Of a stretch of 64,000 nucleotides of DNA, positions 53,339 through 61,808 are shown in pieces. The stretch lies in assembly GCF_004793975.1 (NCBI RefSeq), contig NZ_SRYB01000003.1, forward strand, positions 124,001 to 188,000, given 5' to 3'. The DNA is from Lepagella muris (GTDB lineage Bacteria; Bacteroidota; Bacteroidia; Bacteroidales; Muribaculaceae). The notes under the pieces were generated by a model. That model was not told the DNA's origin. It did no database searches and saw only the letters and a program-made list of their open reading frames with translations. Made by a program: the position numbers and the translations under genes. Position 1 is the stretch's first letter; every line of letters begins with the position of its first letter.

Positions 53339-53705
53339 GGCTGCTGTCGGTCAAGGTGTTTTTTGCTTTGTCTATTTCTGAGGCTATGAAGCGTATAGCC
53401 TCAATAGTCCATTGGTCAGGCTCTTTTGTAGTGTTGAGGTGGTGTGCAATCTGGTTGAGATTGTTCTTCATGCCCACAAGGTCGCGGAACCATTGGAGCG
53501 TCTGCGGTGAGCGGTCAGGGATTCTGCGCCGCATGACTATAAGGCGGCAGAGCAAGCTCAGCTTGATGCCACGCTCTTTAGCTTTCATGGTGAGCTGATT
53601 CTTTTCAGTGGAGGTGAGACGGAACGTGATGCGCTCCGTCAGGTTGTCTTCCGGATTGTCCGGTTTTCGCCTGCTGTTTCGCAGGGCAGATGGTTTCTTC
53701 TTCAT
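53331..53705 (-). CDS. MobC-like mobilization protein
   Basis: 124 residues, basic. A ribbon-helix-helix start (ERITFRLTSTEKNQLTMKAK, ERGIKLSLLCRLIVMRR) and the MobC signature region (LVGMKNNLNQIAHHLN) are visible. MobC proteins help the relaxase melt oriT DNA. It follows the relaxase gene by 12 bases. Confidence 0.85.
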   Translation of the reverse strand: MKKKPSALRNSRRKPDNPEDNLTERITFRLTSTEKNQLTMKAKERGIKLSLLCRLIVMRRRIPDRSPQTLQWFRDLVGMKNNLNQIAHHLNTTKEPDQWTIEAIRFIASEIDKAKNTLTDSSHE

Positions 53706-53717
53706 AGTTTTCAGTTT

Positions 53718-54737
53718 TTACAGTTTATATCCGTTTCGGCGTTTCCATTCCTCGTCAGGGTCATCGGAATTGTGACCGTCGTTTATCTCATGTTCGGCGT
53801 TGCGGGAGCTGCCGCCCCCATCGACATTGAGCCGTGGCTGATGTATGGGCTTCAAGGGAGAAGAATGCTGCGTTTTGACAACCGGCTTATCCTGAATTGA
53901 AAGATTCGGAATAAGAGTCATGTCGACACCCAAGTCTTTGGCAAGAGAATATTTTCTGATCTTCCCATCGGGGTCTGTCATCACAGCACAGATACCTTTC
54001 TTCTCATCGCGGGTCAGTGTTATGCCTTCTTCCGCAAGTGCGGCAATAAAGGCTTCAGTCGAATCTGTCTTTTTAGCAGCTTTCTCGATGACATATTTGA
54101 GCATAGACTTTCGCTTTGCGGCCTCCTCGACAGCACGCTTTCGGCGCATCTTCTCATCAATTTCCAACTGCGATGCTGTCGGCTTATGCTGACGCTTGGC
54201 TTTCTCCTTCCGTCGTTGACCTTCAGCCTCCTGATGAGCAGTCTCGCGCTCGACAGCTTTCGGCGGTGCCTCCAGTCCGTACTTCATGGCGATACAAGCG
54301 GCAGCGCGGTTGGCGTTCTTGTTGATGAATTTATCGCAAAAACGTTTGCCGTTCATATCTGTAGTGTGGATAACAATATGGAAATGCTCGTTGTCGGTAT
54401 TGTCATGGCGCGCCACGATGTAGGGGCACTCTGTCAGGTCATTGCCTCGTTCCGACAATTCATCAAGAAAGTCCCGGATAATGGTTCGGATTTTATCCCT
54501 ACCATTATCCGGCATCGAGCGTAGCATAACAGTCTCGGTCGGAGTGAAGGAAATGATTATCGTATAGCACCGGGTCTTGTAATCGTTGGCGGTTGCCATC
54601 CAGTCGCGGGCCTGTTCCTCCGGCGACGCTGTAATATCGGTGAAGTTGGCAAGCAGAATCCCACCGTCCTTGTCTCGGTTCTGCGCATAGCCCAGGCTGT
54701 GGGAAATGTCAGACGATTGTCCAACTCTCGCGTTCAT
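53718..54737 (-). CDS. Relaxase/mobilization nuclease (MobA/VirD2-like)
   Basis: 339 residues. The relaxase core holds the metal-binding triad in HDNTDNEHFH (His111, His118, His120), preceded by YTIIISFTPTE and ECPYIVAR. The N-terminus (MNARVGQSSDISHSLGYAQN) is in the place where the nicking tyrosine normally lies; Tyr17 is the candidate. The C-terminal half is basic and helical with ALAEEGITLTRDEKKGICAV, a common relaxase extension. It should nick the element at oriT and pilot it into a recipient using another element's secretion apparatus. Confidence 0.88.
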   Translation of the reverse strand: MNARVGQSSDISHSLGYAQNRDKDGGILLANFTDITASPEEQARDWMATANDYKTRCYTIIISFTPTETVMLRSMPDNGRDKIRTIIRDFLDELSERGNDLTECPYIVARHDNTDNEHFHIVIHTTDMNGKRFCDKFINKNANRAAACIAMKYGLEAPPKAVERETAHQEAEGQRRKEKAKRQHKPTASQLEIDEKMRRKRAVEEAAKRKSMLKYVIEKAAKKTDSTEAFIAALAEEGITLTRDEKKGICAVMTDPDGKIRKYSLAKDLGVDMTLIPNLSIQDKPVVKTQHSSPLKPIHQPRLNVDGGGSSRNAEHEINDGHNSDDPDEEWKRRNGYKL

Positions 54738-54912
54738 TTCAGTGCAAAGTTTGCGCGGACTGAAGCCGCAGGTTTCACATATCGTCTGTCGGACAAATCG
54801 GGTCGAGGGGTTTCCCCTTGCAAGGGTGTTTTTTCGAGCCGGAGCGACAGCGGGGTGTCTGACAAAAACACATCTTGCAGAGCCACTCGAATTCCGGGAG
54901 CATTTTCACACC
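54738..54912. other. Candidate oriT region
   Basis: A 175-base non-coding gap directly upstream of the relaxase gene. It contains the perfect 12-bp palindrome CCCTTGCAAGGG (54815-54826) with flanking GTTTCCCC/AAGGGTGTTT, and a GTGTCTGACAAAAACAC inverted repeat near 54857-54873. Mobilizable elements usually have oriT just upstream of the relaxase gene. The nick site itself cannot be told. Confidence 0.45.
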
Positions 54913-55980
54913 TCATAGCTTGAGCCCTCCCGTCTCCCGGTCGATTATCGCCTTCTTTTCACCGCCCAAAAGTGGTGTGATGTCGAGCCTCGGTTTCGGC
55001 GGCTCCTGTCTGACATTGCGAGTCGCCTTCTCTTCAACTTCGATTCGCATGGACTTCCATTTTCGGTATGTTTCCGGAACCTTCGGAAGATGTTTTGCGA
55101 AGAGAGAACCGAACCCACGATACATGTCCGTGCGGTCAATTGCCGTACCTTTCACGGCATCGTTGATGGCTGCAAAAGCCTTTATGCCAAATTCGTTTTC
55201 CGGCATGAAGCAGCGCACTTCAAGGAAGTCGGGATTGGCCTTAAGATATTTGCAAGCTTCGGCGAGCCCTCGCTTGCCGTTGATAATGATATGATAGCGT
55301 CGCGCCATAAGGGGATAGGCCCCATTGCGCGTGGCGGATTCCATAAGTGTCAGTAAATCGAGCGGATTTTCATACACCATGCAGATTTGGTCCTTTCGGC
55401 GTTGCCCCACAGTGCTAATGCCGCCTTCACCAATCTGCCGGAACATCTTGCCGTTGAAAGCCATGAAACAGTCCGCTTCTTCGCCTACAGGCATCGCCAG
55501 GACACGTTCCCGCTTGCCTCCTTTGACCAGAGGCAGAGAACCCTCAAGAGTATAGAGCTTCACAGTATCCATTGACAGTCCGTAACGGGTCATCATCCTG
55601 CCGAGTTCACGGTCTTTCGGATGACAGGTATCTGTGAAATCCCAAACCGGACGACTGATTGCAGTATAACTGAAAATCGCCGGTATCTTCTCACGCTCGG
55701 CATAAAGCTGTTCAACCAAGGCAAATGCTTTGGAGAAGTCACCATTATTGGCAAGTCCAAGCCTTTCGGCGAGTTGTGATGCACTGCCGTAGCAATCTGG
55801 ATTTTTCATAGCCCACTCGTTGCGGGCGGTGTTGACTGTAAGCTCCCGACCGTCACCGAAATCGTAGTGTCGGAGCGCCTTTTTCTGCGAGGAGCAGACA
55901 AGCCCAACCGTCATGCAGAGGTCGTCAACTGGAACAATAGAGTCAAATTCCATCGATGTTATTTTCTTTAAATCATTCAT
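54913..55980 (-). CDS. Toprim/primase-like mobilization protein
   Basis: 355 residues. The N-terminal part (FDSIVPVDDLCMTVGLVCSS, then YDFGDGRELTVNTARNEWAM, then GSASQLAERLGLA) follows the plan of primase zinc-finger domains but lacks the cysteines. The C-terminal part (ICMVYENPLDLLTLMESATR, YHIIINGKRGLAEACKYLKA) is arranged like a Toprim domain with E (in YENPLD) as the first acidic residue. Bacteroides mobilizable elements usually carry such a gene between VapE and relaxase. Replication priming after transfer is an inferred role. Confidence 0.55.
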   Translation of the reverse strand: MNDLKKITSMEFDSIVPVDDLCMTVGLVCSSQKKALRHYDFGDGRELTVNTARNEWAMKNPDCYGSASQLAERLGLANNGDFSKAFALVEQLYAEREKIPAIFSYTAISRPVWDFTDTCHPKDRELGRMMTRYGLSMDTVKLYTLEGSLPLVKGGKRERVLAMPVGEEADCFMAFNGKMFRQIGEGGISTVGQRRKDQICMVYENPLDLLTLMESATRNGAYPLMARRYHIIINGKRGLAEACKYLKANPDFLEVRCFMPENEFGIKAFAAINDAVKGTAIDRTDMYRGFGSLFAKHLPKVPETYRKWKSMRIEVEEKATRNVRQEPPKPRLDITPLLGGEKKAIIDRETGGLKL

Positions 55981-56151
55981 TGTTATTGTATTTTTTTAGA
56001 TTGGTGGATTTGATTTTGTCCCCAATGTCCCGATGTCCCCGTTAAAATGCCGGACATTACAGACAATTTTTGCATATAGAGATTCTTTTCTCATTTCCCT
56101 TTAAGCCAAAATATTTTTGGATTGTAAGGGAAGGTATTTGGGACATTCGGG
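55981..56151 (-). promoter_or_regulatory. Gap with GGGACAT repeats upstream of the primase-like gene
   Basis: Read on the minus strand, GGGACAT-type units recur three times at 8-10 base spacing (plus-strand positions about 56020-56041), and another GGGACATTC lies near 56131. Repeats of this kind upstream of a replication gene can be iterons or regulator sites. A TATTTTGG box near 56110 may be a promoter. Confidence 0.35.
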
Positions 56152-57951
56152 TCAGAATGGCGAGTCTTTGCAATCGAAGTCAAGAGTAGGAGAGAGGTAT
56201 GTCTTTGGTATTTCAGTACGAATCCAGGGGCGTTTAACCCGTCCGTCGGCGCCACAATAATCCGGGTGCATACCAGGTACTTTCTCTCTTTCAGAGCGTT
56301 CCCAGCCAGGTATATGTTCCATGAGAGAGTTGATATATTGGGCAGAATAGCGGAATGATGCCCGGATAGCATCGTTAGGCAGCTCGCACTTTATCATCTT
56401 CGGAGACACTATTGTCAGCGGTTCAGTGCCTATCTGACGGTATTCGTCATCGATAAATGATGACGGATCAATAGCCCACTTCTGCCACTGCGCCCTCTTG
56501 CCGAGCGGCCATGAGAAGTATGCTTTCGGAACCGGTCTGTTCAGGAACGCCTCTATTTCATCAAGCAATTCATCTCCGGCGGCAGTGGTATATTCAGCTT
56601 GTCGCCGATTGGCCTCCGATTCCAATTCAGGAGGGAGAAACAGCGTCTCTCCGGCAGTGTAATAGTGATAAGCCTCAGCCCACAACTGGGGAACCTCGGA
56701 TTTCAGTGCGTCAATCCATTCCTGAACTTCTCCTGTGCCCCTTATAGGGATTACCCACCAGCGGCGGTTGCCGTTACAGCTCTGTAGAAACTCTGTCTCG
56801 TTGGTAGTTGCGGCAAACACGTTGCTTCGGGGAATCGACTCACTCTTCCGGGCGTATGCCGGGCGCACATCATCGCGGACACGACTCAGGAACGCCTTGG
56901 CAGCCTCGGCGTCATGGGCACGTTTCATGCCGTTGAGTTCTGATATTTCCACAATCCACGCGCCAGTGATATCCTCAATCTTCGACTTATCGTCGTGAGC
57001 GAATGAGAACGAATCTGAAAACCAGTTCCCGGCGATGATATTCAGAAATGTGCTTTTGCCAACACCCTGCGGCCCTGTAAACGTGAGTATATGGTCGAAT
57101 TTGCATCCGGGACTGAAAGCGCGGGCCACCGCGCCGACCATCCACTTGCGTGTCTGCATCCGTGTAAGAGGAGTGTCATCGGCACCAAGGTATCGGATTA
57201 CAACTGTATCGATGCGCTCCACATTATCCCATGTCGCACTCTGTATAAATTCATGTACGGGATTGAAGCCACGCTCCTTTGATGTGGTTTTGAGCATGTC
57301 GATAATACGCGGCTGAGAGAGCTGAAGCCCGTATACATTCTCGATATAAATGGCAATCTTGCCTATCGATTCATCGTCAATACGGTTGTCTCGCTCATTG
57401 CAGAAGTCTGGACAGTCGGTAATGTCCTGCTTGGTAAAGCGGTCGAAACGCACTTTTTTGAGCTGTGGGTCGTTGAGTAGAATCAGTTTGATATTCTGAC
57501 CTGTTTTTTCAATCTGATTCCTGTCGTTGAGCGATAGTGCCGCCTCCCATTCGTCTGAATTTACGTTGACAGATTTATTCTTGTCTTTTATCACTGTGAG
57601 CTTTACCGCTGTGTCCTCGGCGCAAAGTTGCAGCATTGCTTTATATGAGGGGCGACGTTTCGTTGCTGTTTCTTCCTTTACAGATTTGTCAAGGTCTCCG
57701 AACCTGAATATTCTTACAATTTCAAATGCATTGCAGGGCGCGTTGACTCCACTGATCCAGACAATCTGCTGAACATCATCTGTTTCAAGTGTGAGTTTCG
57801 GATTGTATGACGCGACATACAATCCGGTGGCTGCATCAAAGAGGAACAGGTCAGCCAGGAATTTCTCAATAGCGGCACGGCAGGAATATGCACGGCAGAA
57901 TGTACCTTCCATATCCTTCCTTTCGGACGAAAGTTTATAATCTGCGCTCAT
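56152..57951 (-). CDS. VapE/virulence-associated E family ATPase
   Basis: 599 residues from the ATG at 57951, which overlaps the previous stop (ATGA); the open frame extends further but into the HTH gene. The helicase-like core has Walker A GPQGVGKST (about residue 295), then DDKSKIEDITGAWIVEISEL (motif B-like) and NVFAATTNETEFLQSCNGNR with the arginine-rich NRRWW segment (sensor/finger). This is the VirE/VapE family, SF3-like, probably a replication initiator-helicase for the element. Confidence 0.87.
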   Translation of the reverse strand: MSADYKLSSERKDMEGTFCRAYSCRAAIEKFLADLFLFDAATGLYVASYNPKLTLETDDVQQIVWISGVNAPCNAFEIVRIFRFGDLDKSVKEETATKRRPSYKAMLQLCAEDTAVKLTVIKDKNKSVNVNSDEWEAALSLNDRNQIEKTGQNIKLILLNDPQLKKVRFDRFTKQDITDCPDFCNERDNRIDDESIGKIAIYIENVYGLQLSQPRIIDMLKTTSKERGFNPVHEFIQSATWDNVERIDTVVIRYLGADDTPLTRMQTRKWMVGAVARAFSPGCKFDHILTFTGPQGVGKSTFLNIIAGNWFSDSFSFAHDDKSKIEDITGAWIVEISELNGMKRAHDAEAAKAFLSRVRDDVRPAYARKSESIPRSNVFAATTNETEFLQSCNGNRRWWVIPIRGTGEVQEWIDALKSEVPQLWAEAYHYYTAGETLFLPPELESEANRRQAEYTTAAGDELLDEIEAFLNRPVPKAYFSWPLGKRAQWQKWAIDPSSFIDDEYRQIGTEPLTIVSPKMIKCELPNDAIRASFRYSAQYINSLMEHIPGWERSEREKVPGMHPDYCGADGRVKRPWIRTEIPKTYLSPTLDFDCKDSPF

Positions 57952-58325
57952 ATGAACCTCCTGTCTTTGGCACTGTTGCGCATGCCTTTGGTCATCTGCT
58001 CCATCTGTTCTTCGATGGAAGGCTGGCCTTTCCGAAGCCCCTCGGCCATCCACTTCCTTAACTCGGAGGGGAGAAAAAGCAGGTTGCGCCCTGGCTTATA
58101 GCATGGTATACGACCCTCCTGAACGAGTGCATAGACCCTTGACACAGACAGTCTAAGAATACTGGCGGCATCTTTGACTGTTACCATCTCTTCCGGAGCG
58201 GTAACGACCATTGGAGCCATAGCGCCTTGCAGTAGTTTACCGACAGTTTCGGTCAGGGCATCGACTTTTTCTTCAAGCCGTGCCATAATCTGAGGCATTG
58301 CCTCGAATGTTGGTTTTTCAATCAT
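57948..58325 (-). CDS. Excisionase-like helix-turn-helix protein
   Basis: 125 residues from the ATG at 58325 (the frame opens 15 codons earlier). A coiled-coil-like N-terminus (QIMARLEEKVDALTETVGKL) precedes a MerR/excisionase-type HTH (MVTVKDAASILRLSVSRVYA, LVQEGRIPCYKPGRNLLFLP, SELRKWM). These DNA-bending proteins act as excisionases or activators for integrases. It overlaps the VapE start by 4 bases. Confidence 0.85.
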   Translation of the reverse strand: MIEKPTFEAMPQIMARLEEKVDALTETVGKLLQGAMAPMVVTAPEEMVTVKDAASILRLSVSRVYALVQEGRIPCYKPGRNLLFLPSELRKWMAEGLRKGQPSIEEQMEQMTKGMRNSAKDRRFI

Positions 58326-58433
58326 AATGCGGTACGATGGGGGATTTGAACATCGTGCCGCAAAGTTCATCGGTTATATTCCTCCAATCCAGTTATCATC
58401 CGGATAACCAATGGATAACCGATAACCTGAATA

Positions 58434-59234
58434 TTATCCGGCTTCCTCTGGCACAGGAAATATATATGGCACCAGCGGTCGGTTGACTTCGATTATCTGA
58501 AGTCGGAACTTTGTAGTAGCGTCGGAATCCTTGAGTCGGCTTTTGATAGTACTGACCGCATAGTTCTGAAGCGTCAGCGGGAATGAGGCTTTAATCATTT
58601 CGGCTGTGGCAAAACCAAAAATTTTCGGACAAGTATCAGGATTATGGATACGACGACACACGTTCCATGCGAAATGGATCAGGTCAAATTCAAAGACTCC
58701 CTGCAATTTTCGCTTCTCTACAACCTCGAAAGGTCCGCAGGTATTCAGTTTCCTGAAATTGTCGAGCAGTTTTTCAATCTGTTCGTCCGACAGTAGATTG
58801 CCGAAAGTTCCGGAGATATAGCCGATGATTTCTTCCGATAGCTCCGCAGTTTTATCATTCTCAACGACTGATACTTCGCCTTCTTCGCCCTGTCTATCAC
58901 AAGTGACGGCAATATCGTCTGCTTTAAGTGATTCTGGGGCGTTGCCGGAGTCAACTGTTTTACTTAGGTTTTGTTTTAATGCCGCAGCGCACTTTCTTCC
59001 GGTTGCAAAAATTGCGGGCATTGCATCATTTACCATCGGTCCCGCCACAAAGACAGCCAAAAGAAACGGTGCTTCATAGAGAGTGAATATCCAAGTGGCA
59101 TCAAGCCAGAACAATGCTGTGCCCGGATTTGAGGATGACCCGTTAGTTCCCGCATAAGCTGTCTTCATTGCCATAATCAGGAAGACAATGGTGATTAATA
59201 CGGTCATGGTTTTCAATGTGTTGTCGCTTTTCAT
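58434..59234 (-). CDS. Membrane-anchored hypothetical protein of the element
   Basis: 266 residues. Two hydrophobic segments near the N-terminus (about 9-27: MTVLITIVFLIMAMKTAYAG, and about 45-67: ATWIFTLYEAPFLLAVFVAG) lead to a mainly helical soluble domain with LHFAWNVCRRIHNP-like features (FDLIHFAWNVCRRIHNPDTC). I know of no function; proteins of this type recur between integrase and HTH genes of Bacteroidales mobilizable elements. The promoter at 59270 gives it its own transcript start. Confidence 0.65.
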   Translation of the reverse strand: MKSDNTLKTMTVLITIVFLIMAMKTAYAGTNGSSSNPGTALFWLDATWIFTLYEAPFLLAVFVAGPMVNDAMPAIFATGRKCAAALKQNLSKTVDSGNAPESLKADDIAVTCDRQGEEGEVSVVENDKTAELSEEIIGYISGTFGNLLSDEQIEKLLDNFRKLNTCGPFEVVEKRKLQGVFEFDLIHFAWNVCRRIHNPDTCPKIFGFATAEMIKASFPLTLQNYAVSTIKSRLKDSDATTKFRLQIIEVNRPLVPYIFPVPEEAG

Positions 59235-59262
59235 ATAATTGTGAGATTTTGAAATTGTCCGA

Positions 59263-59270
59263 CAAAATTA
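59263..59270 (-). promoter_or_regulatory. Promoter -7 box of the 58.4-59.2 kb gene
   Basis: TAATTTTG on the minus strand matches TAnnTTTG, about 29 bases before the start at 59234. It probably drives the membrane protein and the HTH/VapE genes. Confidence 0.5.
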
Positions 59271-59363
59271 CAGAGGATTGATTGCTAAAAACGAAATGTT
59301 GGACACTTTTCTTAGCCATATCGGTTCACTTTTAGCAACTTCCTGTATTTTTAGCACAAAATA

Positions 59364-59387
59364 GTCCGTTACCGGGCGGTAACGGAC
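59364..59387. terminator. Hairpin downstream of the integrase gene
   Basis: GTCCGTTACC and GGTAACGGAC form a perfect 10-bp stem with loop GGGC. It lies 68 bases downstream of the integrase stop on the minus strand and is followed by ACTATTTTG. It probably ends the integrase transcript. Confidence 0.6.
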
Positions 59388-59454
59388 CATTATCTGCCTA
59401 TTTGTGAAACGTGAGAACGTCCCACTGTCATTTCAGGGGGAAATCAGGTGCATT

Positions 59455-60561
59455 CTATTTGGGCTTGATTTTAATCTTGCCGAGAGTCTCAAGCAGTGCG
59501 GTCGGAACCTCATGCGTGTAGCGTAGAGTTGTCTCAAGATTCTTATGCGTCAGAGCCTGGCTTACTACATAAGGATTGCTGCTCATGGCCATCTGAAGGG
59601 TGGCGTAGGTATGGCGGAAGCAGTGGAACGTGATCCGGCGGTTGATTCCAGCCTCCTTTATCCACGCCCGGAGAGGGTAGTTTATCATTGAGCGTTTGAG
59701 AGTCTTGAACACAAGTCCCTCTTCTCGTTCACCGCAAAAGGCGAGGGCTTCCTCGCTGATTGGGAGAGTGGCTTCCTCATCGGTCTTTTCCGTGCGGATT
59801 CGCATAACATACCCGTCTTCGGTCTTGACGATATGTTCCCACCGGAGTTGCTGAATGTCGCTGATGCGGAGTCCGGTCATGCAAGAGAACAGCGACGCAC
59901 GACGCAGCACCTCATGTTTGCATGGAGTCGCGGCGAGTTTCTTAACCTCGTCGAGCGAGAGAAACTCAATTTTAGTATCCTTCCACTCAATCTTTTCGAG
60001 GAAGTCATTTATGTTCTCTCGGAGGAGTTTCTCCTGATACGCCTCTTTGAGCAGAGTGCGGAATGTTGACCAGTAACCGGCGATTGAGTTATGGGCGAGC
60101 TTACTCTTGCGACCATCACGACGGCCACCTTTAAGAAGGTACGCCTGAAACTTCTTGCAGAAGTCCTCATTGATTTCTCCGACGGTACATTTACCCTCGC
60201 AAAAATCATAGAAGTGCTGATAGACAATCTTCCACTTCTGGTATTTCTTGAAACACTTCTTGCGGAAGTATTCCAGAAAGTCGATGCGGAGTTTCTCTTT
60301 GTCGAGGAAGCCGAACTGCTCGTTGAGCAACTGCTCGAAGCGACGGCAACGGATAGCCTCCGCCTTTTCCATCATGGAGGCGTTGAACTCTCGTTCACGG
60401 GCATTTGCCGGATGCCCGTAGAGATATATTCCCAGACCCTCACGGCGGCTGAGCCTGTTGGTGTGAGGATTTCGGATTGGGGGATAGAAGTCGAGGTAGA
60501 GCGATATGCGGTCGCCCGATATTTCCTTTTTACGAAGGAAAACTTTAGTGCAGGTATTCAT
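59455..60561 (-). CDS. Tyrosine site-specific integrase
   Basis: 368 residues. The catalytic set is complete: R232 (GLRISD), K259 (RTEKT), H313 and R316 (FHCFRHTYATLQ), H339 (LTHKNLETT) and Y348 (LRYTH). The N-terminal SAM-like core-binding domain covers about 95-185. This family integrates Bacteroidales mobilizable elements at specific sites. Here the gene is about 1.2 kb from the mnmE 3' end, with the HTH regulator between. It would recombine the element into and out of the chromosome. Confidence 0.92.
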   Translation of the reverse strand: MNTCTKVFLRKKEISGDRISLYLDFYPPIRNPHTNRLSRREGLGIYLYGHPANAREREFNASMMEKAEAIRCRRFEQLLNEQFGFLDKEKLRIDFLEYFRKKCFKKYQKWKIVYQHFYDFCEGKCTVGEINEDFCKKFQAYLLKGGRRDGRKSKLAHNSIAGYWSTFRTLLKEAYQEKLLRENINDFLEKIEWKDTKIEFLSLDEVKKLAATPCKHEVLRRASLFSCMTGLRISDIQQLRWEHIVKTEDGYVMRIRTEKTDEEATLPISEEALAFCGEREEGLVFKTLKRSMINYPLRAWIKEAGINRRITFHCFRHTYATLQMAMSSNPYVVSQALTHKNLETTLRYTHEVPTALLETLGKIKIKPK

Positions 60562-60653
60562 TGTATCTTGAAAGAGTTAAAAGTTTGACGCAAAGTTCGG
60601 TAGTGTTTGCATGGTGGAATCAGCCACCATCGCGCCACTATAGCCGGATTCGG

Positions 60654-61556
60654 CTAAATCGTAGGTGGCGCAAGCAAATCATCCAGTTCTTTGCGGGAGA
60701 GATAGGTAAACTTGCCTCTCTTGGTACGGGTTATCTTATAGGTCTTGACATAGTGATAGAGCTGGTCTCTGGTCATGCCAAACTTTACCATAGCCTCTGC
60801 TATCGTGTATTCAGCCGGAGGTTCAGGCTCCGCAATGCCCTTGGCAATATCGAAATGCTTTTTCGAGTACCTTGCTTCGATTCCAACCTTTATCTTGGGG
60901 ATTCCTTCTTTGGATACGAGGGTGTAAATGGCAGATAAGGACATGCCAAATTTCTCTTGAATTTCAGCAACCGTGTACCATTCGGTTATTTCCTGTGATG
61001 GATTACGTTTCTCAAAATATCGGTCGATATGAGACTTACTCCATAGAGTTTTACCTCGACTTGTTGTCTTCGGGAAATTCTGTGTCTGGGCAATTTTGTA
61101 AAGTCCCGAATTTGAGATGCTGTATTTCTCCAGAATCTCTTTCGTGGTATAAAACTCGGTGATGGCTTTCCGTTCATTCCTGATTGGTTCAAACTTGTCA
61201 GGATTGTTGAATAGGTTTTCAATGTCTTCCCTTGCTATGAGATATTTTGATCCCAGTCGTTTAGCAGATATTTCACCATTACGGAGATAGAGATAAATCG
61301 TAGGACGACTCACTCCAATGAATAATGCTGCTTCTGTGATTGAGATATAGGGCTTGTCCTTGATTTTCTCAATCGGTTTCTCGGCAATGACCTTTTCTGT
61401 CACTGCGTCATGCTCTCTCACTTTGGCTTCTCGCTTCTTTTGTTTGTATAGTAAGCTTGAGCATCTGTGAGAGCAACATGTTGTTGTGGTTTTGTGGGCT
61501 ATGAACTCCTGCCCGCAGAAAGCACAAATTTTCTTCAAATCAATGTTGCTGCTCAT
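60654..61556 (-). CDS. Four-unit MerR/excisionase-type HTH protein with zinc-ribbon start
   Basis: 300 residues from the ATG at 61556; the open frame reaches 61715 but the upstream part has no coding character. The N-terminus has a Cys pair motif (CAFCGQEF, then CCSHRC) like a small zinc finger. Four consecutive HTH units of about 50 residues follow: ISITEAALFIGVSRPTIYLY, YTTKEILEKYSISNSGLYKI, YTVAEIQEKFGMSLSAIYTL and YTIAEAMVKFGMTRDQLYHY. It could bind the repeated 10-bp sites between this gene and mnmE and act in excision or regulation. Confidence 0.75.
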   Translation of the reverse strand: MSSNIDLKKICAFCGQEFIAHKTTTTCCSHRCSSLLYKQKKREAKVREHDAVTEKVIAEKPIEKIKDKPYISITEAALFIGVSRPTIYLYLRNGEISAKRLGSKYLIAREDIENLFNNPDKFEPIRNERKAITEFYTTKEILEKYSISNSGLYKIAQTQNFPKTTSRGKTLWSKSHIDRYFEKRNPSQEITEWYTVAEIQEKFGMSLSAIYTLVSKEGIPKIKVGIEARYSKKHFDIAKGIAEPEPPAEYTIAEAMVKFGMTRDQLYHYVKTYKITRTKRGKFTYLSRKELDDLLAPPTI

Positions 61557-61588
61557 GGCTGTTTTTACTTTATTTCGCCCGATAATCT

Positions 61589-61624
61589 GTAAAATCCCGT
61601 AAAGTGGCGTAAAATGGCGTAAAG
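61589..61624. repeat. 10-bp periodic repeats upstream of the four-HTH gene
   Basis: GTAAA(A/G)TGGC-like units repeat at exact 10-base spacing (GT at 61589, 61599, 61609 and 61619). The period matches one helical turn, as expected for arrayed protein-binding sites. Confidence 0.6.
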
Positions 61625-61743
61625 ATTGTCCACCACCTTGCTGACGGATTTTTCCCGGCTGCGAGCGAGATACAACCGGGATACAAAAATGGGCGAAAAA
61701 GGGGTCAGAATCCATTAGAATCCATCAGTAAGGGCATGAAAAA

Positions 61744-61763
61744 AGCGTGCCGTAAAGCACGCT
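61744..61763 (-). terminator. Terminator of mnmE
   Basis: On the minus strand AGCGTGC/GCACGCT stem (loop of 6) is followed by a run of T (plus-strand As at 61739-61744). It lies 45 bases after the mnmE stop. Confidence 0.8.
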
Positions 61764-61771
61764 GTACTAAT

Positions 61772-61801
61772 GGATTGTGACGGATTGTGACGGATTGTGA
61801 C
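61772..61801. repeat. Three tandem 10-bp repeats after the mnmE stop
   Basis: GGATTGTGAC occurs three times without spacing. Related ATGGATT/AATCCAT units occur at 61710-61727 in the opposite orientation. They sit between the mnmE stop and its terminator, where an integrase attachment site is expected. Confidence 0.7.
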
Positions 61802-61808
61802 AATTACG

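Larger units (their letters stand above)
40830..61808. mobile_element. Putative integrative mobilizable element next to mnmE
   Basis: An uninterrupted minus-strand block of about 21 kb. From right to left it carries a four-HTH regulator, tyrosine integrase, membrane protein, excisionase-like HTH, VapE-type ATPase, primase-like protein, relaxase, MobC-like protein and a membrane protein, then defence cargo. No conjugation (type IV secretion) genes are present, so it would be mobilised in trans. The right end abuts the 3' end of mnmE, a known integration target for tyrosine-recombinase islands such as SGI1. The left boundary given here is approximate; no direct-repeat att pair was identified. 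Confidence 0.55.
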
